Shown here piece after piece: positions 28,260 to 36,209 of a stretch of 64,000 bases of DNA (its first letter is position 1; every line of letters starts with the position of its first letter). The position numbers were made by a program, and so were the translations under genes. The notes under the pieces are model-generated. The model was not told the origin of the DNA. It saw only the letters and a list, made by a program, of their open reading frames with translations, and made no database searches. Source of the DNA: Kutzneria chonburiensis (GTDB lineage Bacteria; Actinomycetota; Actinomycetes; Mycobacteriales; Pseudonocardiaceae); contig NZ_CP097263.1 in assembly GCF_028622115.1 (NCBI RefSeq), positions 6,510,001 through 6,574,000 on the forward strand, in the 5' to 3' direction.

Positions 28260-28454
28260 ATGGAAATCGCGTTCGTCAAGAGCAGCTTCTGCCATGACGG
28301 CGGGTGCGTCGAAGCGGCTGCTCTACCGTTGGGCTACGTCGTGTTGCGGGACAGCAAGGACCCCGAGGGGCCGGCGCTGGTTTTCAGCCATGAGGAGTGG
28401 GCGGCCTTCGTGGCCGGCGTCCGCAACGGTGAGTTCAACTTTTCACCGCGATGA
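28260..28454 (+). CDS. DUF397 protein (copy 1)
   Basis: 64 residues: MEIAFVKSSFCHDGGCVEAA then LPLGYVVLRDSKDPEG and EEWAAFVAGVRNGEFNF, the full DUF397 pattern. ATG 28260 matches the start of its paralogue; a GTG at 28242 overlapping the previous stop is in frame. DUF397 genes accompany XRE/DUF5753 regulators in actinomycetes (as in the Scr1/Scr2 pair of Streptomyces, from memory) and usually act as partner or antagonist. This copy stays open although its regulator has decayed. Confidence 0.85.
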   Translation: MEIAFVKSSFCHDGGCVEAAALPLGYVVLRDSKDPEGPALVFSHEEWAAFVAGVRNGEFNFSPR

Positions 28455-28479
28455 GTTCGACGCCTGAAAGGTGAATACC

Positions 28480-28515
28480 GAGGCACGGGAAGCGGGGACT
28501 TCCCGTGCCTCGTTT
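28480..28515 (+). terminator. Rho-independent terminator after DUF397 copy 1
   Basis: 13-bp stem GAGGCACGGGAAG / CTTCCCGTGCCTC with a CGGGGA loop, followed by GTTTT. The core of the hairpin is the same as at 30067-30096 after copy 2, as expected from duplication of the whole locus. Confidence 0.85.
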
Positions 28516-28728
28516 TACCTGGCGCGGACCCACGTTCAGAGTCGAGCGGCGATGAGCCGCGAGCAGGGGCGGTCAGCCCCGAGCAATCCATCGACATTCA
28601 CCGGGCAGCGATTGTTCCGCACCGGCCGTCGCGCGCGTAACCGGTCGACGGACCGGCCCCCGTCACCGCCACCCGACGCGGTGGGCCACCCCCGATCCAC
28701 GTACGGCGACCGGACGGCTGGACGGGCG

Positions 28729-28831
28729 GCGGGCCGGCCTCACTCTCGATGGTGATTTTGCCGGCCCACCGGCCGATGGGCCGAACGGAAGATCGGCGGA
28801 GTTCGCCGTGGGGCCACCGGCCCACCGACAC
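28729..28831 (-). pseudogene. Relic of the 5' end of the 26759-27451 gene
   Basis: Reading on the minus strand gives a short peptide with GKITIESE and a preceding VRPIGRWA stretch, aligning with VRAAKITIESELALEF of the intact hypothetical gene. The DNA match begins near CTCACTCTCGATGGTGAT (28739 and 27371). It marks the left edge of the duplicated segment. The rest of the 533-nt gap 28455-28987 holds the terminator, this relic and the promoter of copy 2; the stretch 28517-28728 shows nothing I recognise. Confidence 0.65.
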
Positions 28832-28880
28832 CGGGGTCGGGGGTACAGTTCGTCACGAACGCGCACAGTGCAAAGCCACC

Positions 28881-28932
28881 GTGCAATTGCACGGGTGGAT
28901 TGCTTGCCACGGTCACCCCGATGGCCTAGCGT
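28881..28932 (+). promoter_or_regulatory. Promoter and palindromic operator of XRE/DUF397 locus (copy 2)
   Basis: Perfect 12-bp palindrome GTGCAATTGCAC (28881-28892), then TTGCCA (28904-28909), 17-nt spacer and TAGCGT (28927-28932). The leader to the ATG is about 48 nt and contains AGGAGGT. The palindrome is a good candidate for autoregulatory binding by the XRE protein. Confidence 0.7.
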
Positions 28933-28987
28933 GGCGCCACGCGCCTCCAGTGGCTACGCGGGCATGGTGGTTTCAGGAGGTGTATGG

Positions 28988-29854
28988 ATGCCCCCTTCTC
29001 AGGGACCGTTGATCCCGCGCCGCCGCCTCGGCCACGAGTTGCGCAAGCTCCGCGAGGCCGCCGGGCTGCAACTCGTCGACGCCGCGCGTCGCCTGGAGTG
29101 CTCCCCCTCGAAGGTCAGCCGGCTGGAGAACGGCCAGGGCCTGCCCAAGCTGCGTGACGTCCGCGACCTGCTCGACCTGTACGAGGTCCGCGACCACCGG
29201 CTGCGCACCCGGCTGCAGGGCCTGGCCACGGCCAGCCAGGACGAGGGTTGGTGGTCGGACCACCCCGAGGCCTGGCCGCCCAATCTGGGCAGCTACATCT
29301 CGCTCGAATCGGCCGCCAGCGAGATGCTCTCGTTCAGCGGCTTCGGAATCTACGGTCTCGCCCAGATACCGAAATACTGCTGGGAAGTGTTCAGAAACAA
29401 CTTCCCGGACGCCCCGGACAGCGAGATCGACCAACTGGTCGAAATCCGCGGCCGACGGCAGCGCTACGTCCTCAACCGGCTGGGCGAGCTGAAGATCACT
29501 GCGGTGATCGACGAATGCGCTCTGCATCGGGTGGTTGACTCTGCGGACACGATGCGCAAGCAACTGGACAATCTGATCGACTTCGCCGAACACGATGGGG
29601 TGGATCTGAGAATCTTCCCATACTCGACCGGCTACAGTCTTGGCATCCAGTGCAACTATGTGATCTTCACCTTTGACAACGACACCGACCAGGACACCGT
29701 CTACCAGGAACTGAGCGGTGGAGACCGGTTCTCAGCACAGGAGACCGAGGTGAAGAAATACCGAAACATCTTCACGAATCTGTTGTCGCGGTGCCCGGAC
29801 CACAAGTCCTCACTCGACCTGATTGAGAAGGTGAAAAGAACCAACTATGAGTGA
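28988..29854 (+). CDS. XRE-family regulator with DUF5753 domain (copy 2, intact)
   Basis: 288 residues. N-terminal HTH_31-type domain (RRRLGHELRKLREAAGLQLV, ARRLECSPSKVSRLENGQGL), then a DUF5753 sensor domain (residues about 95-285) with SYISLESAASEMLSFSGFGI, LVEIRGRRQRYVL and FAEHDGVDLRIFPYSTG. ATG 28988 is preceded by AGGAGGT at ideal spacing. Pairs with the DUF397 gene 15 nt downstream. Such pairs control development, antibiotic production or act toxin/antitoxin-like. Confidence 0.93.
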   Translation: MPPSQGPLIPRRRLGHELRKLREAAGLQLVDAARRLECSPSKVSRLENGQGLPKLRDVRDLLDLYEVRDHRLRTRLQGLATASQDEGWWSDHPEAWPPNLGSYISLESAASEMLSFSGFGIYGLAQIPKYCWEVFRNNFPDAPDSEIDQLVEIRGRRQRYVLNRLGELKITAVIDECALHRVVDSADTMRKQLDNLIDFAEHDGVDLRIFPYSTGYSLGIQCNYVIFTFDNDTDQDTVYQELSGGDRFSAQETEVKKYRNIFTNLLSRCPDHKSSLDLIEKVKRTNYE

Positions 29855-29869
29855 GAGATAACACGATCC

Positions 29870-30055
29870 ATGGACATCATCTTCAAGAAGAGCAGCTTCT
29901 GCCAGGACGGCTCGTGCGTCGAGGTTGCTGCTCTGCCGTCGGGCGACATCGCACTGCGTGACGCCAAGGACCCGAGCCTGCCGGCTCACGTTTTCAACAA
30001 GGCCGAATGGGCGGCTTTTGTCGCCGGCGTCCGCAACGGTGAGTTCGACTTCTGA
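29870..30055 (+). CDS. DUF397 protein (copy 2)
   Basis: 61 residues: MDIIFKKSSFCQDGSCVEVA, LPSGDIALRDAKDPSLPA, EWAAFVAGVRNGEFDF. Closely related to copy 1 (about three quarters identical by eye). Follows the intact XRE gene by 15 nt and ends before its own hairpin terminator. Confidence 0.92.
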   Translation: MDIIFKKSSFCQDGSCVEVAALPSGDIALRDAKDPSLPAHVFNKAEWAAFVAGVRNGEFDF

Positions 30056-30066
30056 GACTTTGCCGC

Positions 30067-30096
30067 GGGCACGGGAAGCGGGGACTTCCCGTGCCC
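30067..30096. terminator. Hairpin after DUF397 copy 2
   Basis: 12-bp stem GGGCACGGGAAG / CTTCCCGTGCCC with the same loop as the copy-1 terminator. It sits between convergent DUF397 and subtilisin genes; a T-tract is poor on the + strand. Confidence 0.75.
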
Positions 30097-30105
30097 ATCT
30101 GCCAC

Positions 30106-31467
30106 TCAGTGCTGCACGGCGGCCAGGGCATTGACCAGCCCGTGCCCGTAATACGTGTTGTTCCCGGCCGGCCCGGTGCAGGTCGGCGTGGCGGCCGGGC
30201 AGGCGACGGGCGTCGCCTCGGCCCGGAGCAGGCCCCGCAGCTGCGCGGGCGAGGCCCACGGATGCGTGCTGGCCAGCAGCGCCGTCACCCCGACCGCGTG
30301 CGGTGACGCCATCGACGTGCCGCACATGCTGCCGTAGCCACCGCCGGGCAGCGTGGACAGCGGGCACGCGGGCCCGGCGCCGGCCGGCGGAACCTGCTTC
30401 CCGTCACCGCCCGGAGCGGTCACATCGACCTTGCCCCAGTCGCTGTAGCTCGACTTGGTGCCGTTGTAGCCAACGGCCGTCACGGAAACGACGTCCGGCA
30501 GCCCGGCCGGCAGCACGGCGCAGTTGCGGTCCACCGGGTTCTGCTTGCGCACGGTGTCGTGATCCGGATTGGCGATGTCCATCGCCTCGTTGCCGGCGGC
30601 GGCCACGTTGAGCACGCCACGGCCGGTGGAGTACGCCACCGCGCGCCGGATCGCCTCGTAGGCCGCGGCGTCGCCGGGCTTGTTGCGGCAGAAGTAGAAG
30701 CCCGGGTCAACGAAGTAGCTGTTGTTGGTCACGGTGAAGTGGTGCCGGCCGGCCCACATGAAGCCGCACACCGCCGACTCCGGGAAGATGAAGCCGTCGT
30801 CGCTGACCACCTTCACCGAGGCCAGCCGCACGCCGGGCGCGATGCCGGTGACGCCGTTGCCGTCGTCGGCCGCGGCGATCGTGCCGGCCACGTGCGTGCC
30901 GTGCGGGATGGTCGTCGGCGACCAGGCCGCCACCGACGGGTCGGCCTTGCCGGTCACGCAGCCGGCGGAGTCAGCCGGGTCGATGGACTTGGCGAACTCC
31001 GGGTGGGTCGGGTCGACGCCGGAGTCGAGCACGCCGACCAGCACCCGCCGGCTGCCCTCGTTGACCTTGTTGGCCTGCTTGGCCTTGATCAGGTCCATGT
31101 CCCACTGCTCACCGCTGCGGTCGACGGCCGGCAGCGCCGCCTCCAGCGAACGGGAACTCAGGGTGGCCGCCGGCACGTCCTTGCGGCCGCTGTAGGCCCG
31201 GAACTGGCCGAGCTTGTCGGCGAAGTCGGGGGCGGCCGAGGTGGCCACCGCGACGCCGATCTCCGGGTAGTACTCGACGAGGGCGCCGCAGTCGAGCCGC
31301 AGCTCGGCCTCGGCGGCGAACCGGGGCACGCCCGGCGTGTAGAGCACCACGTAGGTGTAGGTGGTGCCGGTGGCGGTGCAGTGATGGTCCGGGGCGGCGG
31401 ACGCGATCGGCGCCAGCCCGACCAGGGCTGCTCCGGCGGCGATCAGCAGCGTCAGCAGACGTCTCAT
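30106..31467 (-). CDS. Secreted subtilisin-like (S8) serine protease
   Basis: 453 residues from ATG 31467. Sec signal MRRLLTLLIAAGAALVGLAP cut near SASAA-like IASAA, then an inhibitor-I9-like propeptide region (to about 130), then the catalytic domain. Catalytic triad: Asp148 (VLDSGVD), His189 (HGTHVAG), Ser385 (GTSMASPH), with oxyanion Asn293 (AAAGNE). Several Cys suggest disulfides in the mature extracellular enzyme. Function likely in nutrient acquisition or protein processing. Confidence 0.94.
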   Translation of the reverse strand: MRRLLTLLIAAGAALVGLAPIASAAPDHHCTATGTTYTYVVLYTPGVPRFAAEAELRLDCGALVEYYPEIGVAVATSAAPDFADKLGQFRAYSGRKDVPAATLSSRSLEAALPAVDRSGEQWDMDLIKAKQANKVNEGSRRVLVGVLDSGVDPTHPEFAKSIDPADSAGCVTGKADPSVAAWSPTTIPHGTHVAGTIAAADDGNGVTGIAPGVRLASVKVVSDDGFIFPESAVCGFMWAGRHHFTVTNNSYFVDPGFYFCRNKPGDAAAYEAIRRAVAYSTGRGVLNVAAAGNEAMDIANPDHDTVRKQNPVDRNCAVLPAGLPDVVSVTAVGYNGTKSSYSDWGKVDVTAPGGDGKQVPPAGAGPACPLSTLPGGGYGSMCGTSMASPHAVGVTALLASTHPWASPAQLRGLLRAEATPVACPAATPTCTGPAGNNTYYGHGLVNALAAVQH

Positions 31468-31554
31468 TCGCCGGAACGTAGCAATACGGACACGAGTCGG
31501 CCCGACAGTGCGAACGTTCACAATTGCCAGCGCGCGGGCAACCCTTGAGCCGCC

Positions 31555-31806
31555 TCACCCAGGGTGAGCGACCTCGGCCGGCCGCCGGGACGCGACAAGG
31601 CCGCGCACGCCGAACAGGCCGATGATCGTCCCGAACGCGAGGGAGATGATCGCCAGTGTGAGGTGGACGTAGAAGAAAGCCGTGGCCGAACCGGCCACGA
31701 AGGCTCGAGGGTCCTGCGCCACGTTGATCACCAGCGTCACCCAGATGAACCAGCTCCACACCCCGAACAGGAGCAGGAACACCGACTTGCCACGGGTCAG
31801 CTTCAC
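31555..31806 (-). CDS. Small membrane protein of the SCO4848 family
   Basis: 83 residues from GTG 31806 (MKLTRGKSVFLLLFGVWSWF), which fits the family length better than the ATG 39 nt upstream. Two transmembrane helices separated by NVAQDPRAFVAGSATAFFYV. From memory, this family sits beside a D-alanyl-D-alanine carboxypeptidase gene and a YhjD-like gene in Streptomyces (SCO4847-4849), exactly the neighbours seen here. Role unknown. Confidence 0.85.
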   Translation of the reverse strand: MKLTRGKSVFLLLFGVWSWFIWVTLVINVAQDPRAFVAGSATAFFYVHLTLAIISLAFGTIIGLFGVRGLVASRRPAEVAHPG

Positions 31807-31875
31807 GTCCGCAGTATCCGCCCTGGCCGGGATCGGGTAACCCACGGGTCCAACCGGTCACACCGCGTAAGGCAC

Positions 31876-31881
31876 TAGCCT
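31876..31881 (+). promoter_or_regulatory. Predicted -10 (TAGCCT) for a leaderless transcript
   Basis: TAGCCT ends 6 nt before the GTG at 31888, the spacing expected when transcription starts at the initiation codon. No ribosome binding site precedes this gene, which supports a leaderless mRNA. Confidence 0.5.
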
Positions 31882-31887
31882 GCGAGG

Positions 31888-33198
31888 GTGCCTCTCCCAG
31901 CTCGACGGCCCGCAGCCGCCCTGGTCATGGCCCTGGCCTCCGTGGTCACCGCCATGTTCGTAGCGACGGGCGCTGCTGCGGCCACCACCACCAGCACGAC
32001 GGCGTCGTCCACCACCAGCGCCGTGCCGAGCGAGTGCACGAACAAGCAGTCGCCACCGGCCGCCGAGGACGACGCGGAACAGCCCGCACCCGGCTCGGCC
32101 GCGCCGACGCCGCTGCCGGTGCCGGCCGACCCGGTTGGCGGTGACCAGCTCGGCAAGTGCGGCTTCGTGCTGCCGCCGGACGCCGCCACCGCGCCCCCGT
32201 CCGAGGTCAACGCCGCCTCCTGGGTGCTGGCCGACCTGGACACCGGCGCCGTGCTCGCGGCCAAGGACCCGCACGCCCGGCAGCGCCCGGCTGCCCTGAT
32301 CAAGGTGCTGCTGGCCATGGTGGCGTTGCAGGACCTCAAGCCCAGCACGCCGGTGCTGATCACGCAGGAGGACGTGGACGCGGCCAACGGCTACTCGGCC
32401 ATCGGCGTGCAGGCCGGGGCCAAGTTCACCGCGGCCCAGCTGGTCGAGGCCATGCTGCTCAAGCCGGGCAACGACGTGCCGCACGCGCTGGCCCGTGCCC
32501 TCGGCGGCATCCCGAAGACGCTGGACCTGATGAACGCCGCAGCCAAGCAGATGGGCGCGCTCGACACCCGGGTGGCCACGCCCGGCGGCCTTGACGGCCC
32601 CGGCATGAGCACCTCCGCGTACGACATGGCGGTGATCTACCGGCACGCCATGCAGCAGCAGTCGTTCGCCGACGCCGCCGGCGTCAAGTCGGTGAACCTG
32701 AGCGGCCTGGTCGTGAAGAACGCCGACCAGCTGCTGACCACGTACACCGGCGCGATCACCGGCATCACCAGCAACACCACCGACGCGCACTTCACGAACC
32801 TGTCCTCGGCGGCCAAGAACGGGCACCGGCTGGTGGCCGTGCTGCTGCGCGGCGAGCAGCAGCAGTACGCCATGTACCGGCAGAGCTCGAAGCTGCTGGA
32901 CTGGGGCTTCGGGCTGACCGCGGCCAACGCGCACGCCGTCGGCCAGCTGGTCGACCAGGCCCCGCCGGTGAAGCCGTCGGCCTCGGCCACGTCGTCGACG
33001 ACCGACACCACGGACTCCACCGGGGTGCAGACCGCGGCCGACAAGAGCCCGATGTACCAGGCGTTCGGCAATGTCGGCATGCCGCTGACCATCGTGGCCG
33101 GCGTGGTCGTGCTGGGCTTCGCCGTGATGGTGCTGCGCAAGCGCCGGGCCAAGGCGGCCCGGGCCCGCCGGCTCGCGGCCCAGGCCAACAACGGTTAG
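31888..33198 (+). CDS. D-alanyl-D-alanine carboxypeptidase homologue lacking all three catalytic motifs
   Basis: 436 residues: signal peptide, Thr-rich linker, peptidase S11 domain (about 105-345), Thr/Ser linker, C-terminal transmembrane helix (about 395-415) and basic tail. Overall layout is that of SCO4847-type DD-carboxypeptidases. But the nucleophile motif SxxK reads Ala136-Leu-Ile-Lys139 (in RPAALIK), SxN reads Pro193-Gly-Asn195, and KTG reads Ile290-Thr-Gly292. The flanking sequence aligns well, so this is substitution, not misreading. I infer a catalytically dead, possibly peptidoglycan-binding, pseudo-enzyme. Confidence 0.88.
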   Translation: MPLPARRPAAALVMALASVVTAMFVATGAAAATTTSTTASSTTSAVPSECTNKQSPPAAEDDAEQPAPGSAAPTPLPVPADPVGGDQLGKCGFVLPPDAATAPPSEVNAASWVLADLDTGAVLAAKDPHARQRPAALIKVLLAMVALQDLKPSTPVLITQEDVDAANGYSAIGVQAGAKFTAAQLVEAMLLKPGNDVPHALARALGGIPKTLDLMNAAAKQMGALDTRVATPGGLDGPGMSTSAYDMAVIYRHAMQQQSFADAAGVKSVNLSGLVVKNADQLLTTYTGAITGITSNTTDAHFTNLSSAAKNGHRLVAVLLRGEQQQYAMYRQSSKLLDWGFGLTAANAHAVGQLVDQAPPVKPSASATSSTTDTTDSTGVQTAADKSPMYQAFGNVGMPLTIVAGVVVLGFAVMVLRKRRAKAARARRLAAQANNG

Positions 33199-33254
33199 GT
33201 AACGAGCTTCGCTCGGGTTGCAACGCGGCAGGGTGGCTCCGACCAACCAGCTGT

Positions 33255-35081
33255 GTGAAAACCCCGTATCTGCTCGGCGCGGTGACCACCGCCGCGGCCG
33301 TGGCCCTCGGGTCACCGGCCGTGGCGCACGCCGCCGGCCCACAGCACGCCATTCCACAGGACGTCCTACTGCCGACCGGCGACCACGTGCTGGTCACCGG
33401 GGACACCGTCGTGGTGGTTCCCCGGCCGGGGATCGGCTACCTCCGCGAGAAGATCAACGGCGACACGTACGTGGTGCCGACCGATGCCCTCGGCCACGGC
33501 GATCCGGCCCGGTTCGACGTGACGGCGCTGGCTCACGGCGTCGCCCCGACGACGGCCGCTCACCCGAACTTCCCGATGCACACGGTCACGCTGGATGTGC
33601 TCGGCGCCGACGGCCGGCCTGCCGCTGCCGCGCTGAACGTGGTCAACCTCGACAACATGCGGCTCTATCAGGGCTTTCCGTTCGCCGAGGACGGTCAGGC
33701 GCGGATCAGCGTGCCCAGCGGGCACTACGGCTTGACCACCTACGTGCCCAGCCGGGACGGCGACAAGGTGACCGAGCTGCGGGTGCTCAGTGGGGTCATC
33801 ACCGTCGACGGTGACCAGACGGTCACGCTGGACGCCCGCGCCGCCACCGCGCCGGTCTCGGTGCAGACCCCACGGCCGGCTCAGCTGACCGACCTGGCTG
33901 TGCACAGCGCCTGGCGCGACGCCACCAAGCTGGGCTGGCTGGAGAGCGAGTTCGACACGCCGAACGTGCCGGTGCTGCTGACTCCCGATGCCGCGCCGCC
34001 GGTCGGCGAGCGGCTGATCCACATCACCGCGCACCTGGAAGCCACCGACTACACGTACGACCTGGCGTTCCGGGAATCCGGGGCCATACCGGCGGACCAG
34101 CGGCACCGTGTGACCGCCGACCAGCTACAGACCTTGCACGCCAACTACTTCGGCCACCTCAATGCCGGTATCGCCCGTGCGATCTGGGCGGTGGGCATGG
34201 ATCTGCCCAACCAGACACTGCATCCGGTCGCCGCTCCCTTGCACCGCACCGAATACGTCGGCGGGGCGTCGGATCTCATCGCCGTCGATGTGGTGGTGGC
34301 CGACGCCGTCAAGCTCACCGGGATCGACTTCGACGGGCCGCGCGCGGTCCAGCCCGGCCACACGCGTACCGCCGACTGGCTGCGGGAACCGCTGACTCCG
34401 GGCCTGCTCCAGCCGACCCCGGTGATCACCAACCCGACCACGCCGGCGGCGTCCATCTGGGGCTGGGGCTGCGCCGACTGCCGCACCGGGGACACGCTCG
34501 GCATCAGCGTGCAGACGGCCAACGACAGCGATCCCGGGCACGCAATTGCCTTGGAGGACAAGGACATCACGTCCTCGCACCTCGTGCTCAGCTCAAACGG
34601 CAAGGTGTACGCCGACACACAGTCGTCCACCACCGGCCCGGTGACGGTGCCGGCCGCCGAGGCCGTGTACCACCTGGTCTACGACACCACGGTGAACCCG
34701 GAGTGGTTGGGGCACAGCACAACCAGCCACACCGAGTGGACGTTCAAGTCGGGGCATTCCGGCACTCGAACCGTGCCGGCCAACTGGAGCTGCGACAACA
34801 TCGGCAGCGTGGACCAGTGCTCGGCACTGCCGCTGCTCGACGTCCGCTACAACCTGGACGACAAGACGGTCATCTTCGCCCACGCCCCGGCCGCCGCCGC
34901 GAGCCCGATCACCAAGGCCACCGCCGCGATCTCGTACGACGGCAAGGCCTGGCATTCCGTCCCGCTGATCTCGTTGGGCGACGGCAAGTTCCGGGCGCTG
35001 CGGCTGGGACAGCCCAAGGCGCTCAAGGTGAGCGCGACCGACGCCGCCGGAAATTCCTTGCAGCAGACCGTTTCGTACTGA
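33255..35081 (+). CDS. Secreted S8-protease-like protein without a catalytic domain
   Basis: 608 residues with a Sec signal (MKTPYLLGAVTTAAAVALGS). Residues about 40-110 (DHVLVTGDTVVVVPRPGIGY, YVVPTDALGHGDPARFDVTA) resemble the propeptide of large actinobacterial S8 proteases. The rest (FPMHTVTLDVLGADGRPAAA; TVTLDARAATAPVSV; the C-terminal TKATAAISYDGKAWHSVPLI) resembles their C-terminal beta domains. No Asp-His-Ser peptidase core lies between. The sedolisin gene follows by 13 nt, so the pair may be co-expressed. Role possibly substrate or surface binding; inference. Confidence 0.75.
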   Translation: MKTPYLLGAVTTAAAVALGSPAVAHAAGPQHAIPQDVLLPTGDHVLVTGDTVVVVPRPGIGYLREKINGDTYVVPTDALGHGDPARFDVTALAHGVAPTTAAHPNFPMHTVTLDVLGADGRPAAAALNVVNLDNMRLYQGFPFAEDGQARISVPSGHYGLTTYVPSRDGDKVTELRVLSGVITVDGDQTVTLDARAATAPVSVQTPRPAQLTDLAVHSAWRDATKLGWLESEFDTPNVPVLLTPDAAPPVGERLIHITAHLEATDYTYDLAFRESGAIPADQRHRVTADQLQTLHANYFGHLNAGIARAIWAVGMDLPNQTLHPVAAPLHRTEYVGGASDLIAVDVVVADAVKLTGIDFDGPRAVQPGHTRTADWLREPLTPGLLQPTPVITNPTTPAASIWGWGCADCRTGDTLGISVQTANDSDPGHAIALEDKDITSSHLVLSSNGKVYADTQSSTTGPVTVPAAEAVYHLVYDTTVNPEWLGHSTTSHTEWTFKSGHSGTRTVPANWSCDNIGSVDQCSALPLLDVRYNLDDKTVIFAHAPAAAASPITKATAAISYDGKAWHSVPLISLGDGKFRALRLGQPKALKVSATDAAGNSLQQTVSY

Positions 35082-35094
35082 CAGGAGCCGTCCC

Positions 35095-36204
35095 ATGCTT
35101 CGAGCACTGGCCATGGCCGCGGTCCTGTTGACCGCGGTCGCGACCCCGGCGATCGCCAAGCCCGCCCTGCCGTCCTGCGCGTCGAATCCCGGGCCGAACA
35201 CCGCCCGCTGCCTCAGCGTCGCCCAAACCGCCGCCGACACCGGACACGGCGCCGACGACCTACGCGCCGCGTACAACCTGCCGGCGACCGGCGGCGGCGG
35301 GCAGACCATCGCCATCGTTGACGCGTATGACAATCCCAACGCTGAAAGCGATCTGGCCGTCTACCGCAGCCGTTACGGCTTACCGCCGTGCACGACGGCC
35401 AACGGCTGCTTCCGCAAGGTCAACCAGCGCGGCCAGACCACTCCCCTGCCGGCCGGAAATCCGGGCTGGGGCCTGGAAATCGCGCTGGACCTGGACATGG
35501 CGTCGACGGCCTGCCCGGCGTGCCACATCCTGCTGGTGGAGGGCGACGATCCGCTGGACGCCAATCTCGCCGCCTCGGTCAACACGGCCGTCGCGCAGGG
35601 GGCGACCGTGGTGTCCAACAGCTATGGCCTGGACGAACACGGCAGCATGAGCAAAGTGGCCGCCGCGTACGACCAGCCGGGCGTGCCGATCGTGGCCAGC
35701 AGCGGCGACTCCGGTTTCAGGACGGCCGAGTTCCCGGCCGTGCTGTCGTCGGTGATCGCCGTCGGCGGGACCACGCTGACCCGCGCCGACAACGCCCGCG
35801 GCTGGACCGAGACGGCGTGGAGTTCGGCCGGCAGCGGCTGCTCGGCGTGGGTGGCCAAGCCGGCGTGGCAGCACGACACCAACTGCGGCATGCGGACCAT
35901 CGCGGACGTCTCGGCGGTGGCCGACAAACTGGCCGTCCACGACACCTACCAGGTGCCGGGCTGGGTGACGATCGGCGGCACCAGCGCCTCGGCCCCGTTC
36001 ATCGCCGGCATCATCGCGCTGGCCGGCAACGCGTCGCAGGTGCATGACGCGTCGTACCTCTACGCGCACGCCGATGCGCTGTACGACGTGGTCGACGGAC
36101 ACACCGAGGGCATGGACTGCGGCGGTGACTACCTGTGCAACGGCCGGCCGGGCTACGACGCCCCGACCGGCCTCGGCACGCCGAACGGCATCGGCGCCTT
36201 CTGA
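35095..36204 (+). CDS. Secreted sedolisin-type (S53) protease
   Basis: 369 residues with signal MLRALAMAAVLLTAVATPAI. S53 catalytic residues are visible: Glu128 and Asp132 in GLEIALDLDMA, oxyanion Asp205 in SSGDSG, Ser297 in GGTSASAP. The final GYDAPTGLGTPNG belongs to the C-terminal calcium-site region. The long propeptide of classical sedolisins is missing; only about 45 residues separate the signal from the catalytic domain, as in the short actinobacterial S53 group. Directly downstream of the catalytic-domain-less S8-like protein. Confidence 0.92.
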   Translation: MLRALAMAAVLLTAVATPAIAKPALPSCASNPGPNTARCLSVAQTAADTGHGADDLRAAYNLPATGGGGQTIAIVDAYDNPNAESDLAVYRSRYGLPPCTTANGCFRKVNQRGQTTPLPAGNPGWGLEIALDLDMASTACPACHILLVEGDDPLDANLAASVNTAVAQGATVVSNSYGLDEHGSMSKVAAAYDQPGVPIVASSGDSGFRTAEFPAVLSSVIAVGGTTLTRADNARGWTETAWSSAGSGCSAWVAKPAWQHDTNCGMRTIADVSAVADKLAVHDTYQVPGWVTIGGTSASAPFIAGIIALAGNASQVHDASYLYAHADALYDVVDGHTEGMDCGGDYLCNGRPGYDAPTGLGTPNGIGAF

Positions 36205-36209
36205 CGGAC

